Program-made: the position numbers and the translations under genes | Notes under the pieces: model-generated | The model's input: only the letters and a program-made list of their open reading frames with translations | What the model was told of the DNA's origin: nothing | Databases searched by the model: none | Source of the DNA: Prorocentrum cordatum | Lineage: Eukaryota > Sar > Dinophyceae > Prorocentrales > Prorocentraceae | Length of the DNA stretch: 64,000 nucleotides | Assembly: GCA_963575745.1 (NCBI GenBank) | Contig: CAUYUJ010009535.1 | Span: forward strand, 183,567 to 247,566 | Direction: 5' to 3' | Shown here: one piece after another, positions 39,501 to 49,968 of the stretch | Layout: the number at the start of each line of letters is the position of its first letter | Numbering within the stretch: the stretch's first letter is position 1

Positions 39501-40409
39501 TGTCCTGATCTGGAGCAGCTTCATCGGGCCGCTATCCGAGGCGCTCAGCGCACCGAGCTGCCGCGGGAGCGACGAAATAATCGCATCGCCTGCCACCGCC
39601 CCTGGCAGCGCCATGTCGACTGCCTCCAGCAAGCGGCGCCGACCGCCCGACCTGAAGAAGTCATTGGGCCTCAAAGTGTGAGGCGACTCGTCGTACATGA
39701 TGACCTCGGCGAAGTGCATCGGCTGAATCTCCACAAGGTCGCCTGGCGCAGAGCCAGGCGTGACTGCCGCCCCCAGGGCGCAGCGCTCCCTGCGATCGGC
39801 CAGCATGGCCAAGGGCGCGGCGCCCATCAATCTATTCTTGAGGTCCTTATTGTACATACTGAACTGTTCGCACAACTGATCGATGGAGGCGATCGGCGCA
39901 TCTCCTCGAGGGTCCAACCTGCTAGATAACAATATCAAAGTGGACTCGTCGATTTTACAATCCTGCTGCTGCGTGGCACTCAACCACTGCTCGAAAAGGG
40001 GCAACAGCGGGCCCGGCGCGCCTGGGAAACCCTCGCCCGTCAAAATCTGCTTGATCACCGTGTTGGCCCACGGTTGCAGGACTGGAACCCGAAGCCGTCT
40101 CGGCGGCGGTTCGCCCTCGCCTGGCGCTGCCGCTGGCCGCCTCAGGGCCGCCGCAGGGCGCCTCGAGACGCCGTCCGCGCCGCGGCCTCCCACGGCTCTG
40201 CTGCGGCCACGGCCGCGGCCACGGCCGCGGCGGGGAGCGGTTCCTGCAGCGGCGCCGCCCGCGGCCGCTGGCGGTCCGCCTGCCCCTTCGGGGTCGCCGC
40301 CAGGGCCCGCGTGGGCGTCCATCACCCCCGCTTGCGGGGTGCATTCTCCCCTCGCGGGGTAGGCCGTGTCGTGGCCGAGCTGTGGGCGCCATAAAGGTGC
40401 GTGAGCCAT
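36554..40409 (-). pseudogene. Large gene of unknown function, multiply frameshifted
   Basis: About 3.86 kb on the minus strand reads as one long protein with frame jumps. Start is probably the ATG at 40409 (MAHAPLWRPQ). An Ala/Pro/Arg-rich head with a RGRGRGRGRSR basic stretch follows. A conserved-looking core runs to about 39330 (WANTVIKQILTGEGFP, HFAEVIMYDESPHTLRP, LLQIRTEYAMLLRIQDN). A +1/-1 shift there passes to VFEARVWTGPPTNSKTERGV, then DQHLNIDCSARVAMTVKMHS and NGDWRDRVRVPVHLP (to about 38650). Further shifts near 38500, 38225, about 37940 and about 37600 lead to CYLFDGDAVWAIAPRKYF, FLGYNDSYIDGASGGWLF and a C-terminal block (37600-36554) ending LNPHRPTLQTMLRLRWGGDV and a Lys-rich tail. 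From memory, not checked, similar proteins recur in many copies in dinoflagellates. Some shifts could be short introns, but so many imply decay. Confidence 0.7.
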
Positions 40410-40759
40410 AATGGCTACGGAGTGGGCCCCGCGGGCCTCGACGGGGACGGGGTTGAACCCGTCAAAAACCACGGGGTGCCGCGAAACGTGCAATGAGCTT
40501 AATGGAGGATCCGCATCCGTATGTCCACAATCCACATCATCATCATCAGCATCATCATCATTATCATGCGAATCGTCGCCTTGCTCACTCCGGCTCGCCC
40601 CTCGCGCGTCGCGGCCCCGCGGCGAGCTCCGCCGAGGGCCAATCGAGGCCTCCATCAAAACAAGGTTACCGAAACATTCGAAGAAAACAGCCAGGCACCC
40701 AGAAAGTGCAATTCGAGCCGAGCCCAGCACGCAGGCGACGTTCTGTTTTTGGGATCCCA

Positions 40760-41419
40760 TCATTTCGGCACCCCCCCCCGCCCCTCGGACGTTTCGACCC
40801 CGCGACCGGCTGCCGCGACTCTCGGGCGTCCACGTCCGACGTCTCGGACGTCCACGTCGGAAGGCGAGGTCGAGGAGCGGGAGAGGGCGAGAAGACAACC
40901 GACAGGGGGCGAGGAAGAGGAGGCAGAAGCGATGGCAGGGGGCATCCACAATGTTCTTCGTTGGGCAACAACTAGAAGCGTGTCACATCCCCAGAACAGC
41001 AGCACGCGATGAAATGTAATGCACAAAAGATGGGCCCTAACTCGATCTATAACAACCACCTCGCAAGAGGAAGATGACACACTAGGCTGATCAGGAAACA
41101 AATGTGTCGCTTTCTTGCCTAGCTTCGGGAGACACGCACCGACAGTGACTCGATCAGAAGTGGAGCGGCGACGTTTCTTTGGGAAGCTCTTCACATACTT
41201 GATGTACGCTTGCTCAAGGACTTTGCACCAAACATGCTCGATGTAAACGTCGGGGCCGCCAAACAAATTCTTATACGCAGGGCGTGCAATAGCTACACCA
41301 GGCTGCCACGGATAGTCCAATAGCGAGGGCTTCGGACGCTTCGGACTCGGGGTTATCGCCACGACCGCCTCATTGCTGTCCTGCCACAGGTCCTGCCACA
41401 GGTCCACAGGGGTCGTCAT
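40760..41419 (-). CDS. Hypothetical protein or 5' exon
   Basis: The frame starts at an ATG at 41419 and reads MTTPVDLWQDLWQDSNEAVV, then KRPKPSLLDYPWQPGVAIAR, YIEHVWCKVLEQAYIKYVKS and a basic KKRRRST stretch that could be a nuclear signal. After about residue 135 the composition changes, so a splice site or decay may lie near 41010. It lies about 350 bp upstream of the start proposed for the broken large gene, on the same strand, and could be its first exon. No family recognised. Confidence 0.42.
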   Translation of the reverse strand: MTTPVDLWQDLWQDSNEAVVAITPSPKRPKPSLLDYPWQPGVAIARPAYKNLFGGPDVYIEHVWCKVLEQAYIKYVKSFPKKRRRSTSDRVTVGACLPKLGKKATHLFPDQPSVSSSSCEVVVIDRVRAHLLCITFHRVLLFWGCDTLLVVAQRRTLWMPPAIASASSSSPPVGCLLALSRSSTSPSDVDVRDVGRGRPRVAAAGRGVETSEGRGGVPK

Positions 41420-41499
41420 GGCCCCGCTCCCCCGCGGGGCTCGCAGGCGGGTGCACCTTCGAACCTAGAAGCCAGTGGGCAAGACAAAGCGCGAAACGG

Positions 41500-42080
41500 C
41501 GATACGTACCTAGGGGATCCAACTGTGGGACCTGATGGGTTCTGTTGGGATCAGATGTGGGCCCTGCGGGGCCCAATTCAAGTCCATCCGGGGTCCGAAT
41601 GGAATCAACTTGAACTTGCGTCTTTCTCCAATTGGAAGCCCACTTCAGTCCTATTGGGGTCCAGTTGGGGTACCCATTGGCATCCTGATGCGATCCTGTT
41701 GAGACCCTGCCAGGGAAATACTGTTCCTTTGGAACGAGTCGCCTTGGGTTCCTGAAGTAATTCCATTCGCATCCCATTGGGATCCGAGTGGGGCCCTTCG
41801 GGATCCGATTCGAGCTGCGCTGTGATCCTACTGGGGTCATCACGGGACCCAACAGATTCCCCATGGAAATGCTTATTGGGGCCAAGTTGGGTTCCTACAA
41901 AGCACGTCATTTTCTTTTGGGCCCTGGGAAACCAACTGTAATCCTAGTAAGATCGCGTTGGGTTCCTCCGAGGGTTCTTTATATGACTTGAGGGTCTTAT
42001 TAGAAATCTATTTGGGGCCATCTTGTATTTGTGCTTGGCTCCTATTGAGGTCCTATCGGGGTGCCACAGGGTTGGAATCG
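41500..42080. repeat. Degenerate GGRTCC-rich repeat, block 1
   Basis: Words such as ATTGGGRTCC, TTGGGGTCC and GGATCCG recur every 15-40 bp with no exact period. A similar texture is seen at 48300-48780. Probably an old, decayed satellite. Confidence 0.6.
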
Positions 42081-43125
42081 AGAGGTGGAAGAGAAGAGAG
42101 ACTCTGGAGACCCTGCCTGGTCGCATAGCGATATGAATCCACCTCCGCCGCGCCCTCCACTGGGGGGGTGTTTCTCGCCCTCTGGGCTTTTCTGAACTTG
42201 GCAATGCAATGCATGCAGCGCAAGCAAACCCATGCAATGACAGCGATGCAACGCAATGCCGCCTCTAAGGGCTCGCTGGACATAAAAGCAATGCCATACA
42301 TTGCTAAAGTACATGATCGGCACAACCAAGCAAACAAACAAAAGACCATAATCAAAACAAACCAAAAAAACTCTCAAACTACCATCGTTTTGGAAATCAC
42401 CAAAACCATTTTTGGACCATCTTCACCCATTATGTCGCTAGGAGGACATTCCGAGCATAACACAAAGCAAAGCCCAGTGAATCCATGGAGGGACTGAGCA
42501 TGTGTTCTCCCAACTAAGCCGTCGCTCTTGCGGCGCTCATAGCGACGGCGGCCGCCTCATCGCAGGTGGCATTTGAGGAAATGAGAGTTCTCTGGTTGCT
42601 GTGACATAAATTTCGGCTTCATCCTGGCGGGAGGAGGGAGGTAGAGAGTAGGTTGGGAGAAAGGAGAAGGGAATGCTTCAGGGGACGCGGTCTGTGCAAG
42701 GGCCGCGTCCCTGGCTCCACGGGTCAGCCAACGTTATCCTTATTACACCACGGCCATAAACACTGGCCTCCCTCGAGCCCTACCGCAAAGCCGGCGGGCG
42801 ACCCCTATCCAACGACTCGCACACTCCTCCGCGCAGTGCCTCCTCTTCTGCCGGCACTGCGCACCCTTCTGCCAAGCGAGGGAGGAATGTCTTGATTTTA
42901 TCTGGGGCCGGTTTTTCATCATGAATAGTTTTTGACGTTCGCGGGGCGAGGGCCACCAAAAGCCGAAAAGGGCGGACAGCCTCCGCTCTGATTTCTCCTA
43001 TGAGTTGGATCTCTGGGTACGCCTCGAGCCCCTCCCGAGGAAGGACGCAGTGGCACGACCCCCCCCCCGACCGCGGCTCCTGCGCCATGAGCAGGTCGAC
43101 GCCAGTGGAGCCCGAAGCCGGGGTA
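42080..43125. other. Non-genic stretch
   Basis: It includes an AT-rich part (42290-42480) with the conserved motif at 42429-42460, then mixed sequence. A minus-strand frame ending near 42780 has SKTIHDEKPAPDKIKTFLPR, which looks protein-like but is isolated. Confidence 0.4.
42429..42460. repeat. Conserved 32-bp palindromic motif, copy 1
   Basis: It matches the reverse complement of 23639-23670 at 29 of 32 positions, around the core CTAGGAGGACATTCC. The neighbouring sequences are unrelated by eye. Confidence 0.85.
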
Positions 43126-43360
43126 CTCATCTCGCCCCACCCCCACCAGCGGGCGGACCGCTGACGGCGAGACGGGTGGGGGGGGGCACCACCACCATAA
43201 CCCTCCCGGCGATCGGGCGCACACTGACACTGCGGCTCCGTGGATGTGCTCATCTCGCCCCGTCCCCCCGTGGGCGGGCCAGTGATTGCGAGGCGGGGGG
43301 GCAACGTCACCGCAACCATCGCGGGGATCGGGCGCGCACTGACACGGGCTGCGGATGTGT
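43126..43360. repeat. 123-bp tandem duplication
   Basis: CTCATCTCGCCCC at 43126 and 43249 starts two copies sharing GGGCGG, GATCGGGCGC and CACTGACAC in order. The second copy is shorter. The flank 43361-43757 shows no gene. Confidence 0.85.
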
Positions 43361-43757
43361 GGATGTGGCGCGCGGGTGTCAGATCCACGGATCGGGGACA
43401 CGAGGCCAGTGCCGCCCGATCTCCAAGCCCCTGCAAACGGGGTGTTTGTGAACAGGGTGACAGCTAAATGAGCGTGTTCAATTGCGCCCTGGAAATATGT
43501 CGCGCACAAGTGCGAGGTAATCCCCCCGCACGATGTTGTCGTCCCTGTGTATCACGCACTGGTGCGAGGCATGTGCCCTGTCACCCTGTACTCGCTCGTA
43601 GAGGCCCCTTGGCTACCACCCCGCTTACTCACACCCCAATGGCTGGGGATCCAACGACGGAGCGCGCCAGTTCTGTACGGAAGCCGGGCCTGTCCACGCG
43701 CCCGAATCCATGTTGGCGCTTCCTTGAGATGAGCCAGGGTAGGGCGACGACATCACT

Positions 43758-44053
43758 CCATGTCCACCGCCGCTGGCCAGACCCATTCTGGGATCTAGAA
43801 CGGCATACAGTGGGGGCTCGGCCACAAGAAACCTCCGCAAGAAACCCAACCCTGAAATACGCGATTTGTGCAGTGAAAATCCACATGTGTCGATCGAAAA
43901 TCGTCAAGATCTGATTGGGAGCCCATCAAAATTCAAGAAACCCAGGACACCCTGGCAAAATCCAACTGGTTTCTTGGCACGCGCCCCCACTGTATACGCC
44001 CCCTGGAACCGCTCCTGGGCCCAGGATGGCCTGGCCAGCGGCGGTGGACATGT
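43758..44053. repeat. Foldback sequence with about 80-bp inverted arms
   Basis: The left arm (43758-43833) and right arm (43968-44053) are reverse complements at about 75-80%. GCTGGCCAG and its complement lie at the outer ends, CACTGTAT/ATACAGTG in the middle and AAGAAACC/GGTTTCTT at the inner ends. The centre (about 134 bp) is AT-richer. Confidence 0.75.
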
Positions 44054-44191
44054 CTGGATCTTCTTCCTGGCGGTGAGGCTCCCCTGCTCGAGTGCTGCTG
44101 GAAGTGACTCTGGCCCCCCCATAAGAAACGAACTCTATACACCGACGCTTTTCCCGACACTGCGCTGAAATTCGCACAGGAACGCGGATTC

Positions 44192-44233
44192 TGGTGTATA
44201 CGGCCGGGGAAACCCTCGGAAAAGTATACACCA
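44192..44233. repeat. Perfect 10-bp hairpin
   Basis: TGGTGTATAC (44192-44201) and GTATACACCA (44224-44233) form a perfect stem around 22 bp. Confidence 0.9.
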
Positions 44234-44299
44234 CACCACCCCGACGTCGTCCCTGACCCATAAAAAATCGTGGGATTGAGAAACAACCCGCCACTAATA

Positions 44300-46150
44300 A
44301 TGTCTATGTTCCAGTTTGCGACCCCACGGTCCCCCCAGGATCTCCAAGGAGGCCTCCAAGGCCTCCAGAGAACTCCTGACGAGGCCCAGAGGGTTCCCAG
44401 AGGCTCCAGAAGCGAGCCAAAACCTGGTGGCACCTTGGGCCAGGGGCACCTTCCGCAACCTCCGACCTGCCTCCAGCTCGGGGAGGCACCGCGGACCCCT
44501 CGCTGTGGAGGTGGCGCGCCGGTCCGCGCTGGTGGGTGGCGCCCCTCCTCTCGGCGGCGAGCCCGGGGCGGAAGGCAGGGGGGCCGGGCCTCTGCAGAAG
44601 GCTCGGAAGGCCTGCAGCCGTCTGAGAAGTTTGCGGCCCGCCATCGCTCGGACGTCCACTCCCCGTGCATTTCTTGGTTTCGTGCGTGTTTTTGTTCGCA
44701 GAATGGCCCAGGATGCTCCTCGATGGCCCTCGCCGAGAAAAAATGCACACGTCCGAGCTATGCCAGGGCGGAGCCTGCTCCGACCAGCGCGGCGCTTCTC
44801 GGGCGCCTCCAGGCCTCTGTCGATGCTTCGGTCTCCAGGGGCCTCCAGGGGCGCCGGGGCCTCCCTCGGCCCTCGGCGCGGCCACGGCGACGACGACGAC
44901 GGCGACTGCGGACGACGACGACGACGGAGAAGGTTCCTCAGAAGGCTGGAGGGAGCTTCTGAGCCTGGCCGCCTTCTGAGAGGGCCTGCCCTCGCTTACC
45001 TCCCTGCTGGGCTCGCCGCCGATCATCCTTTCTCTGGCCTCAGAGGCCCCGACACACGACGACTCAAAGCGATCGCGCTTCGGGGACCGTCGCAGACTGT
45101 CCGGGGCTGGCCTCAGAAGAAAGGGGGCCGAAGGCTCTTCTGGGGCCCGCGTGCTGAACGAACACATCGGGTCGCCAGTGGGGCTCGGGATAGCGCCGAC
45201 CACCAGCGCGACGAGGCCCTGAAAATTGGCACCTGGCTCGCCGCTCGACATTCTACCAGGAGCGAACTGGCGGCGCAAACGGGGAGCAGCAAGCAGTGGA
45301 CGAAAGGAGCGCGGCACGCCGAAGGCAGCTAGGGAGGTGACGACAGCAGCGGGAAGCGAGGGTGGAGAGTGCAAGTCTGGGCGAAGGGGACCAGAACGGA
45401 CAAAGAAGGGGATGATGGGGGAGGCAAGGAGAGACGAGGAAATAGCGTGCATGCAGACCTTGTTCGGCGTGGACTCGCTCACCACAATGTTCGCCTGATG
45501 CGAATATGGGCTCGCGCTCCCTCGGATTCACATCCGTCTACTCCTACGAACTCCTCCTGCTGATGCCCCTCAATCACGATTCAACTAAGTCGCCTGCATA
45601 TCCATCGGTCGGAAGACGTGCGTAGAAACATGAAATAGGACGAGAAACGTGAAATAGGACAACGTTTGAAATATATGGAATTTCGTGCGTCCCTCAAACA
45701 GGAAGGAAAAGGGAAAACCATTGGATGCTCGAAGTAGGAAGGCGCCTCGAGTAGATTGGAATCCGGGGATCCCAGAACGCCTACGTTCATCAACCGATAG
45801 GCAATCGAATCGTCTGAGTCGACTCCCGTCCGTGGAGGATGGGGGTCACCCTCAGATAGTCATAGACTCGTGCGCGACCGGGCCTGTCGACGTCACCAGC
45901 ATACGTCGGCGCCCCCACCATCGGGTCGACCGCATCGTAGCCAAACAAGCCGAGGTGGGGGAGGGGAGGGCCGAGCTGAGCTGAATGGGACCTCGTGGAG
46001 TCCCTGTGGAAGCTGCCGAACTGACTACCAGAAGACGCTGAACTGCACTCTGAAACGCTTCCCTCGGAACCTCAAAAACATGTTGTTTGTTGTGTATGTG
46101 TGTGTGTTTTTCTCCCCCGGGGTAACGGCCGTCATCGGACCCGCCCCCCC
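44300..46150. other. Stretch with two opposed long frames, no clear gene
   Basis: 44316-45332 is open on the plus strand (338 codons) and 44304-45485 on the minus strand (393 codons). Both are Arg/Pro/Ser/Gly-rich without motifs, and I cannot choose. 44310-44420 carries degenerate CTCCAAGG words and 44880-44935 a GACGAC tract. 45600-45800 is AT-richer. Confidence 0.35.
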
Positions 46151-46245
46151 CCCGCAGATGACGTCACGTTCCGTGCCGGCGGAGCCGTGAATGCCCAGGG
46201 ATGACCGAAGCCAAGACGGAGAAGCATGCATGTGGCGATCTACAC

Positions 46246-46541
46246 CAGAGCAGCTGTGTACGCCACAGTGCCCGCGTACACCACAGCGCCTGCGTACACC
46301 GCAACAGCCGTGTGCAACGCAGCGCCTGTGTACACCACAGTGCTTGCGTGCACCACAGCGCCTGCATACGCCACAGCGACAGTGTACACCGCAGCAACAA
46401 TGTGCAAAACAGCGCCTGTGTACACCAAAATGCTTGCGTGCACCGCAGCGCCTGTGCACACCACAACGCTTGCGTACACCACAACATCCGCGGGCAGCGC
46501 AGCGCTGGTGTGCACCGCAGAGCCTGCGTGCACAGAACAGG
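46246..46541. repeat. 18-bp minisatellite, left arm
   Basis: About 16 units, consensus CTGYGTRCACCRCAGCGC, each exactly 18 bp apart and 10-30% diverged. Six-codon periodicity leaves all plus frames open (Cys-Val-His-His-Ser-Ala type), which is not evidence of a gene. Confidence 0.95.
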
Positions 46542-46956
46542 TAGAAGGAGGATCTGATGCGGACAGCGGAAAACCACGCTAAGGAAATGCTGATAATGGA
46601 ATGCGATGTTATTCCCTCCTCCTCTTCCTCTTCCTCCTTCGCCTCCTTCACCCTTCCCCCCGTCGTGTGGGTCGGCGCTACAGCGCACGTGCGCATCTCA
46701 GCGTGCACCGCAGAATGGTCAATCAATCCACTTGGTTGTCGGACGGCCAATTCTGCGGGAGCCTTGTGGACGCATATGGGAGGAGTTCGGATGATGCGGG
46801 AGGACTCAAGAGGACTCGTAGATTCCAGCGGCGCTTCTTTTCCGATAAGGACTCTTGTTAGAAATCCGATATGAAGCACTTGTTTTCAGTGGAATGCACA
46901 AGCGCTCCATTATGGCATAAGGATTCCTTCTAACATTCTATATACACCAAGGGTGC

Positions 46957-47240
46957 TCTGTTGCACACGGTTGCTGTGGTGCACGCAGACACCGTAGTGT
47001 ACACAGGCGCTGTGGCACACACCAAGAAACTGTGGAGTACACTGGTGCTGTGTTGCGCACGGCTGTGGTGTACGCAGGCTGGTGTACACAAGCGCTGTGG
47101 TGCACGCAGGCACTGCGGCACACATTGGCGTTGTGTTGCACGCGGCCGCTGTGGTGTACATGGGCGGCGTGGTGTACACATGCGCTGTGGTGCACGCAAG
47201 CACTGTGGTTTGCACAGGCGCTGTTATGCAGATCGCCACC
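46957..47240. repeat. 18-bp minisatellite, right arm (inverted)
   Basis: The same unit as at 46246-46541, in reverse complement, about 15 units. Confidence 0.92.
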
Positions 47241-47319
47241 TACATGCTGCTGCTACCCGTCCTCGGTCAGTCCTAGGTATTCCCAGACGCCGCCGGCGCT
47301 AAACGTGACGTCATCGGTC

Positions 47320-49085
47320 CTCTCCCCCCCCCCAGTAGCCGGCCGTCATCGGCCCGGAACCAAAAAAAACAGGCCCCAAGAGGATGAGAGGGAGAGGGAG
47401 GAGGACCAGGGGAAACAAAAACGCAACAACAATGCTGCGACGCAAGTCTAGAGGTGAATCGAGGAGGAATCACTCGCAAGAAGACGAGGAAGTGACGCAG
47501 AATACGGAGACCAAGCTGGATCCCCCATCGGGGTTCCCTAACCCCGTCGAACTTCCAAAAACGACTTGGCACTTCTCCATCCTTCTCCATCCCCTTCCTG
47601 CAAGGGAAGGACCACCTCAGGGACACGGCGAAAGAGTGAAGTCCGCGAGAGGCGACCACCCCGTCGAGATGGGTTCGTGGGTCCTCCAGCGTACTCCTAA
47701 AGTGGAGGCCGCTCAAGTGCCCCCCCGAAACGCGACACAAACAAACACACATCGGGCCGCGCAAACAGCTTCTCTCACCGCCTCCCTCGGCTCTAGCAGC
47801 ATCAGGGGGGGACGGGGGGTCGTGGGAGGGGGCGCGTGGCCGTGGGAGCGGGAGAGGAGACGACGAGCCCTGCGCCCAAGAGCCAGCCCCCGTGTCGGGG
47901 GAGCGGGCTGCGTGTCCGTCAGTGGGGCCCGTGGCCTCTGGCCTGTGGCCAATGTCGACGTGCGCCAAGTGCGGCGGCTGTCCATGTGTCGCAATTGTGG
48001 AGGTTTTGGTGGGCTCATCGTAGAGACCTTCCAGCAGGTAGATACAGTAGCACTTGGCAGTGGCAAAGCGTAGGTTTGTTGAACAGGTACTCAGGTACCC
48101 TATTCCATCCCATTCCCTTCCACTTCGTCCTCGTCCTCCCCCTCCCTCCCTCCCTCTCTCCCTCGATGCCGCCGCCGACGCCGACGCCGACGACGAACGA
48201 CGAGCGGCGACCATGACGAAGATGACAGCGACAACGAAGACGACGACGAGAACGCCGATCGAGTCTGAGTAGGATGCGATCGAATCAGGATCGATCCCCA
48301 ATCATATTCCATTCAAGCTGGACCGAGCCCGAAAGGGATCTACTCACTTAAGAAATGTTCGAGCCGTCCCTAGACTCGATGAGAGCGGGATGCAATCCTC
48401 AACATATTACAAAAAAGGTCCACCGCTAGTAAGATCCGATCAGACCTTGATCCAACCCTAATGTGATCTTGCTAGAGTTTGGCCCGGCCGCCGTAGTGTT
48501 ACATTAGAGTTGGATGCAGTCCATGTGCGATGTTGTTGGAGGTGGAGCCCCAATGGGATGCGATTAAAGCTGCAACGAGCCGGACTTACAGGGTTCGAAT
48601 GAAGCCGAATCGAGCCTTACCAAGACCCTATGTCAGCTGGATCCAGTCCTATGGATGGAGCCCTGGCAGGACTCGATTAGACCTGGATCCAGGTTTCGCA
48701 GTAATCCTGAATTGAGCTGTAGTCGGATTGCCTCAAACCTGGATCCAGCCCTGACATGGCTCCACTGGAGCTCCTGGACCCACACGCTCCGAAGTCGGTT
48801 CAAAGGGCCTGCTGTCCCTCGTGACGGACAGGGGCTTGTGCCTGGAAGGGCATTGCTGGGGAGTGCACCCAGCCTGGACGAGCTGCTGGCAAGAGCGTTC
48901 ATACCACTCGGACTTGAGCAACAAGAAGTGCGACTGCTGAGCGACCGAAAGTGAAAGCACAAGTGCGAGCGACTGCTGAGCAACTGAAAGTGCGACTGCT
49001 GAGCGACTGCTGAGCTGCCGAGCGCGAGCTGCTGGAAACTGTGCTGGCGAGGAGAAGTTGGGAGGCCGCAAGAGGAGGATCCACC
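47320..49085. other. Non-genic stretch
   Basis: It includes open frames on both strands at 47384-48300 with no motif, a GACGAC/GCC tract (48165-48260), a degenerate GGATCC-type repeat (48300-48780) and a small repeat of GTGCGACTGCTGAGCGACTG (48925-49020). Confidence 0.4.
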
Positions 49086-49089
49086 GAAA

Positions 49090-49215
49090 ACGCGAAAACG
49101 GGTAAACCCGTAAACTCGTAAACCGGGATATTTTCGCGTAAAGTGGAGGTTTTCCCGCACCTCCCACTTTACGCGAAAACGGGTAAAGCGGCAAACGCGT
49201 AAACGAGCCGCCTGT
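49090..49215. repeat. CGTAAA-word repeat with 20-bp hairpin
   Basis: Words of the CGGGTAAAC/CGTAAACC type recur. 49131-49150 and 49159-49179 form a 20-bp stem (one bulged C) with an 8-nt loop. A related module, inverted, is at 63660-63803. The stretch 49215-49455 holds a TCC tract (49376-49411) and no gene. Confidence 0.8.
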
Positions 49216-49454
49216 CGGTTTACCACTTTGCGAATTTACGCGCTTACCCAGCGGGCAGGTGCCAGGGCCGCGGAGGGGGGAGGAAGGGGAGGAGCAAGCA
49301 GAGGCCGTCCATGTCGACGGGCTGCGCCCTGCGAGATCCTGTGCGACGTCGGCTGGCGACGTCACCCCATCTCTATTCCTTCCTCCTCCTCCTCCTCCTC
49401 CTCCTCCTCATCCTCATCCTCTCATCCTCTCCTCGCCGTTCTCCCCTCCTCCCT

Positions 49455-49712
49455 GTCCATCAGAAAAATGTTGGTGAGGTTCTCGCGGGCCTCTATGGTG
49501 CCTTCTGGGGACCGGTTTGGCTGTGTCGGGGCCCTCTTGGGGTTAGACTCGGCCACCGAATCTTGAGGTACTTAAGGAATCCCAAATACCTCGGGGTCCC
49601 TGGGCCTGCTGGGCCCCGCCATGGGCCGTCGCGGGGCCCTCGCGTGGCTGTCTGACGATGTCTGGGGAATCCCTTGGGCCCTTGGGGATCCCTGGGGGGC
49701 ATTTGAAATTGT
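49455..49712. repeat. Dispersed repeat family A, copy 1
   Basis: It starts CCATCAGAA, then TTGGTGAGGTTCTCG, TTCTGGGGACCGGTTTG, ACTCGGCCACCGAATC, then GAGGTACTTAAGGAATCC and AAATACCTC around the conserved stem, and ends near GGGGGGCATTTGAAATTGT. Very similar to 63085-63390. A TCC tract (49720-49800) follows. Confidence 0.9.
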
Positions 49713-49968
49713 ATCCGCAGGCTCCTCCTCCTCCTCCTCCCCTCCTCCCTCCTCCTGGCCTCCTCCCCCTCCGTCCTCCTCCTCCTCCCCCGCCCCCATC
49801 TCCCCCGTGCGACAAGCGGCCGGGGATGGACAGCGATGAGGGGGGGCCAGAGGTTTTTGCATAACGACCGAAGAAAACGACGCCACGTGCTCAAAAGCGC
49901 TGGCGGCGGGCGATGTCATCTCGGTCGCCCCTGAATTATAACCGCGTGGATGACGCGAGCGGCGCATC

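Larger units (their letters stand above)
46157..47315. mobile_element. Foldback-type element with minisatellite inverted arms
   Basis: The ends are inverted copies of GATGACGTCACG (46157-46168; 47304-47315). The arms then match as reverse complements through GCCGGCGG, ATGACCGA/TCGGTCA and GTGGCGATCT (46230) / AGATCGCCAC (47230). Each arm then passes into an 18-bp minisatellite: left 46246-46541, right about 46957-47240 in opposite orientation. The arms are about 360-385 bp and the centre about 415 bp (with a small TCC tract at 46613-46640). No transposase frame is present, so any mobility would need help in trans. CGGCCGTCATCGG stands just outside both ends (46125-46137; about 47341-47353) as a direct repeat. 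Confidence 0.75.

Noticed and set aside
44304-45485. 393-codon minus-strand and 338-codon plus-strand frames as genes
   Set aside because: They overlap on opposite strands, lack any motif, and are expected from GC-rich sequence without stop codons.
46191-46582. Cys-Val-His-His repeat proteins resembling Cys/His-rich domains
   Set aside because: The 18-bp unit is six codons, so every frame stays open. The Cys/His spacing is set by the repeat, and the inverted copy shows the same.
49090-49215. GGGTAAAC repeats as interstitial telomere
   Set aside because: The expected telomere-like unit would be TTTAGGG. The words here are CGGGTAAAC/CGTAAATCC with irregular spacing and hairpins.
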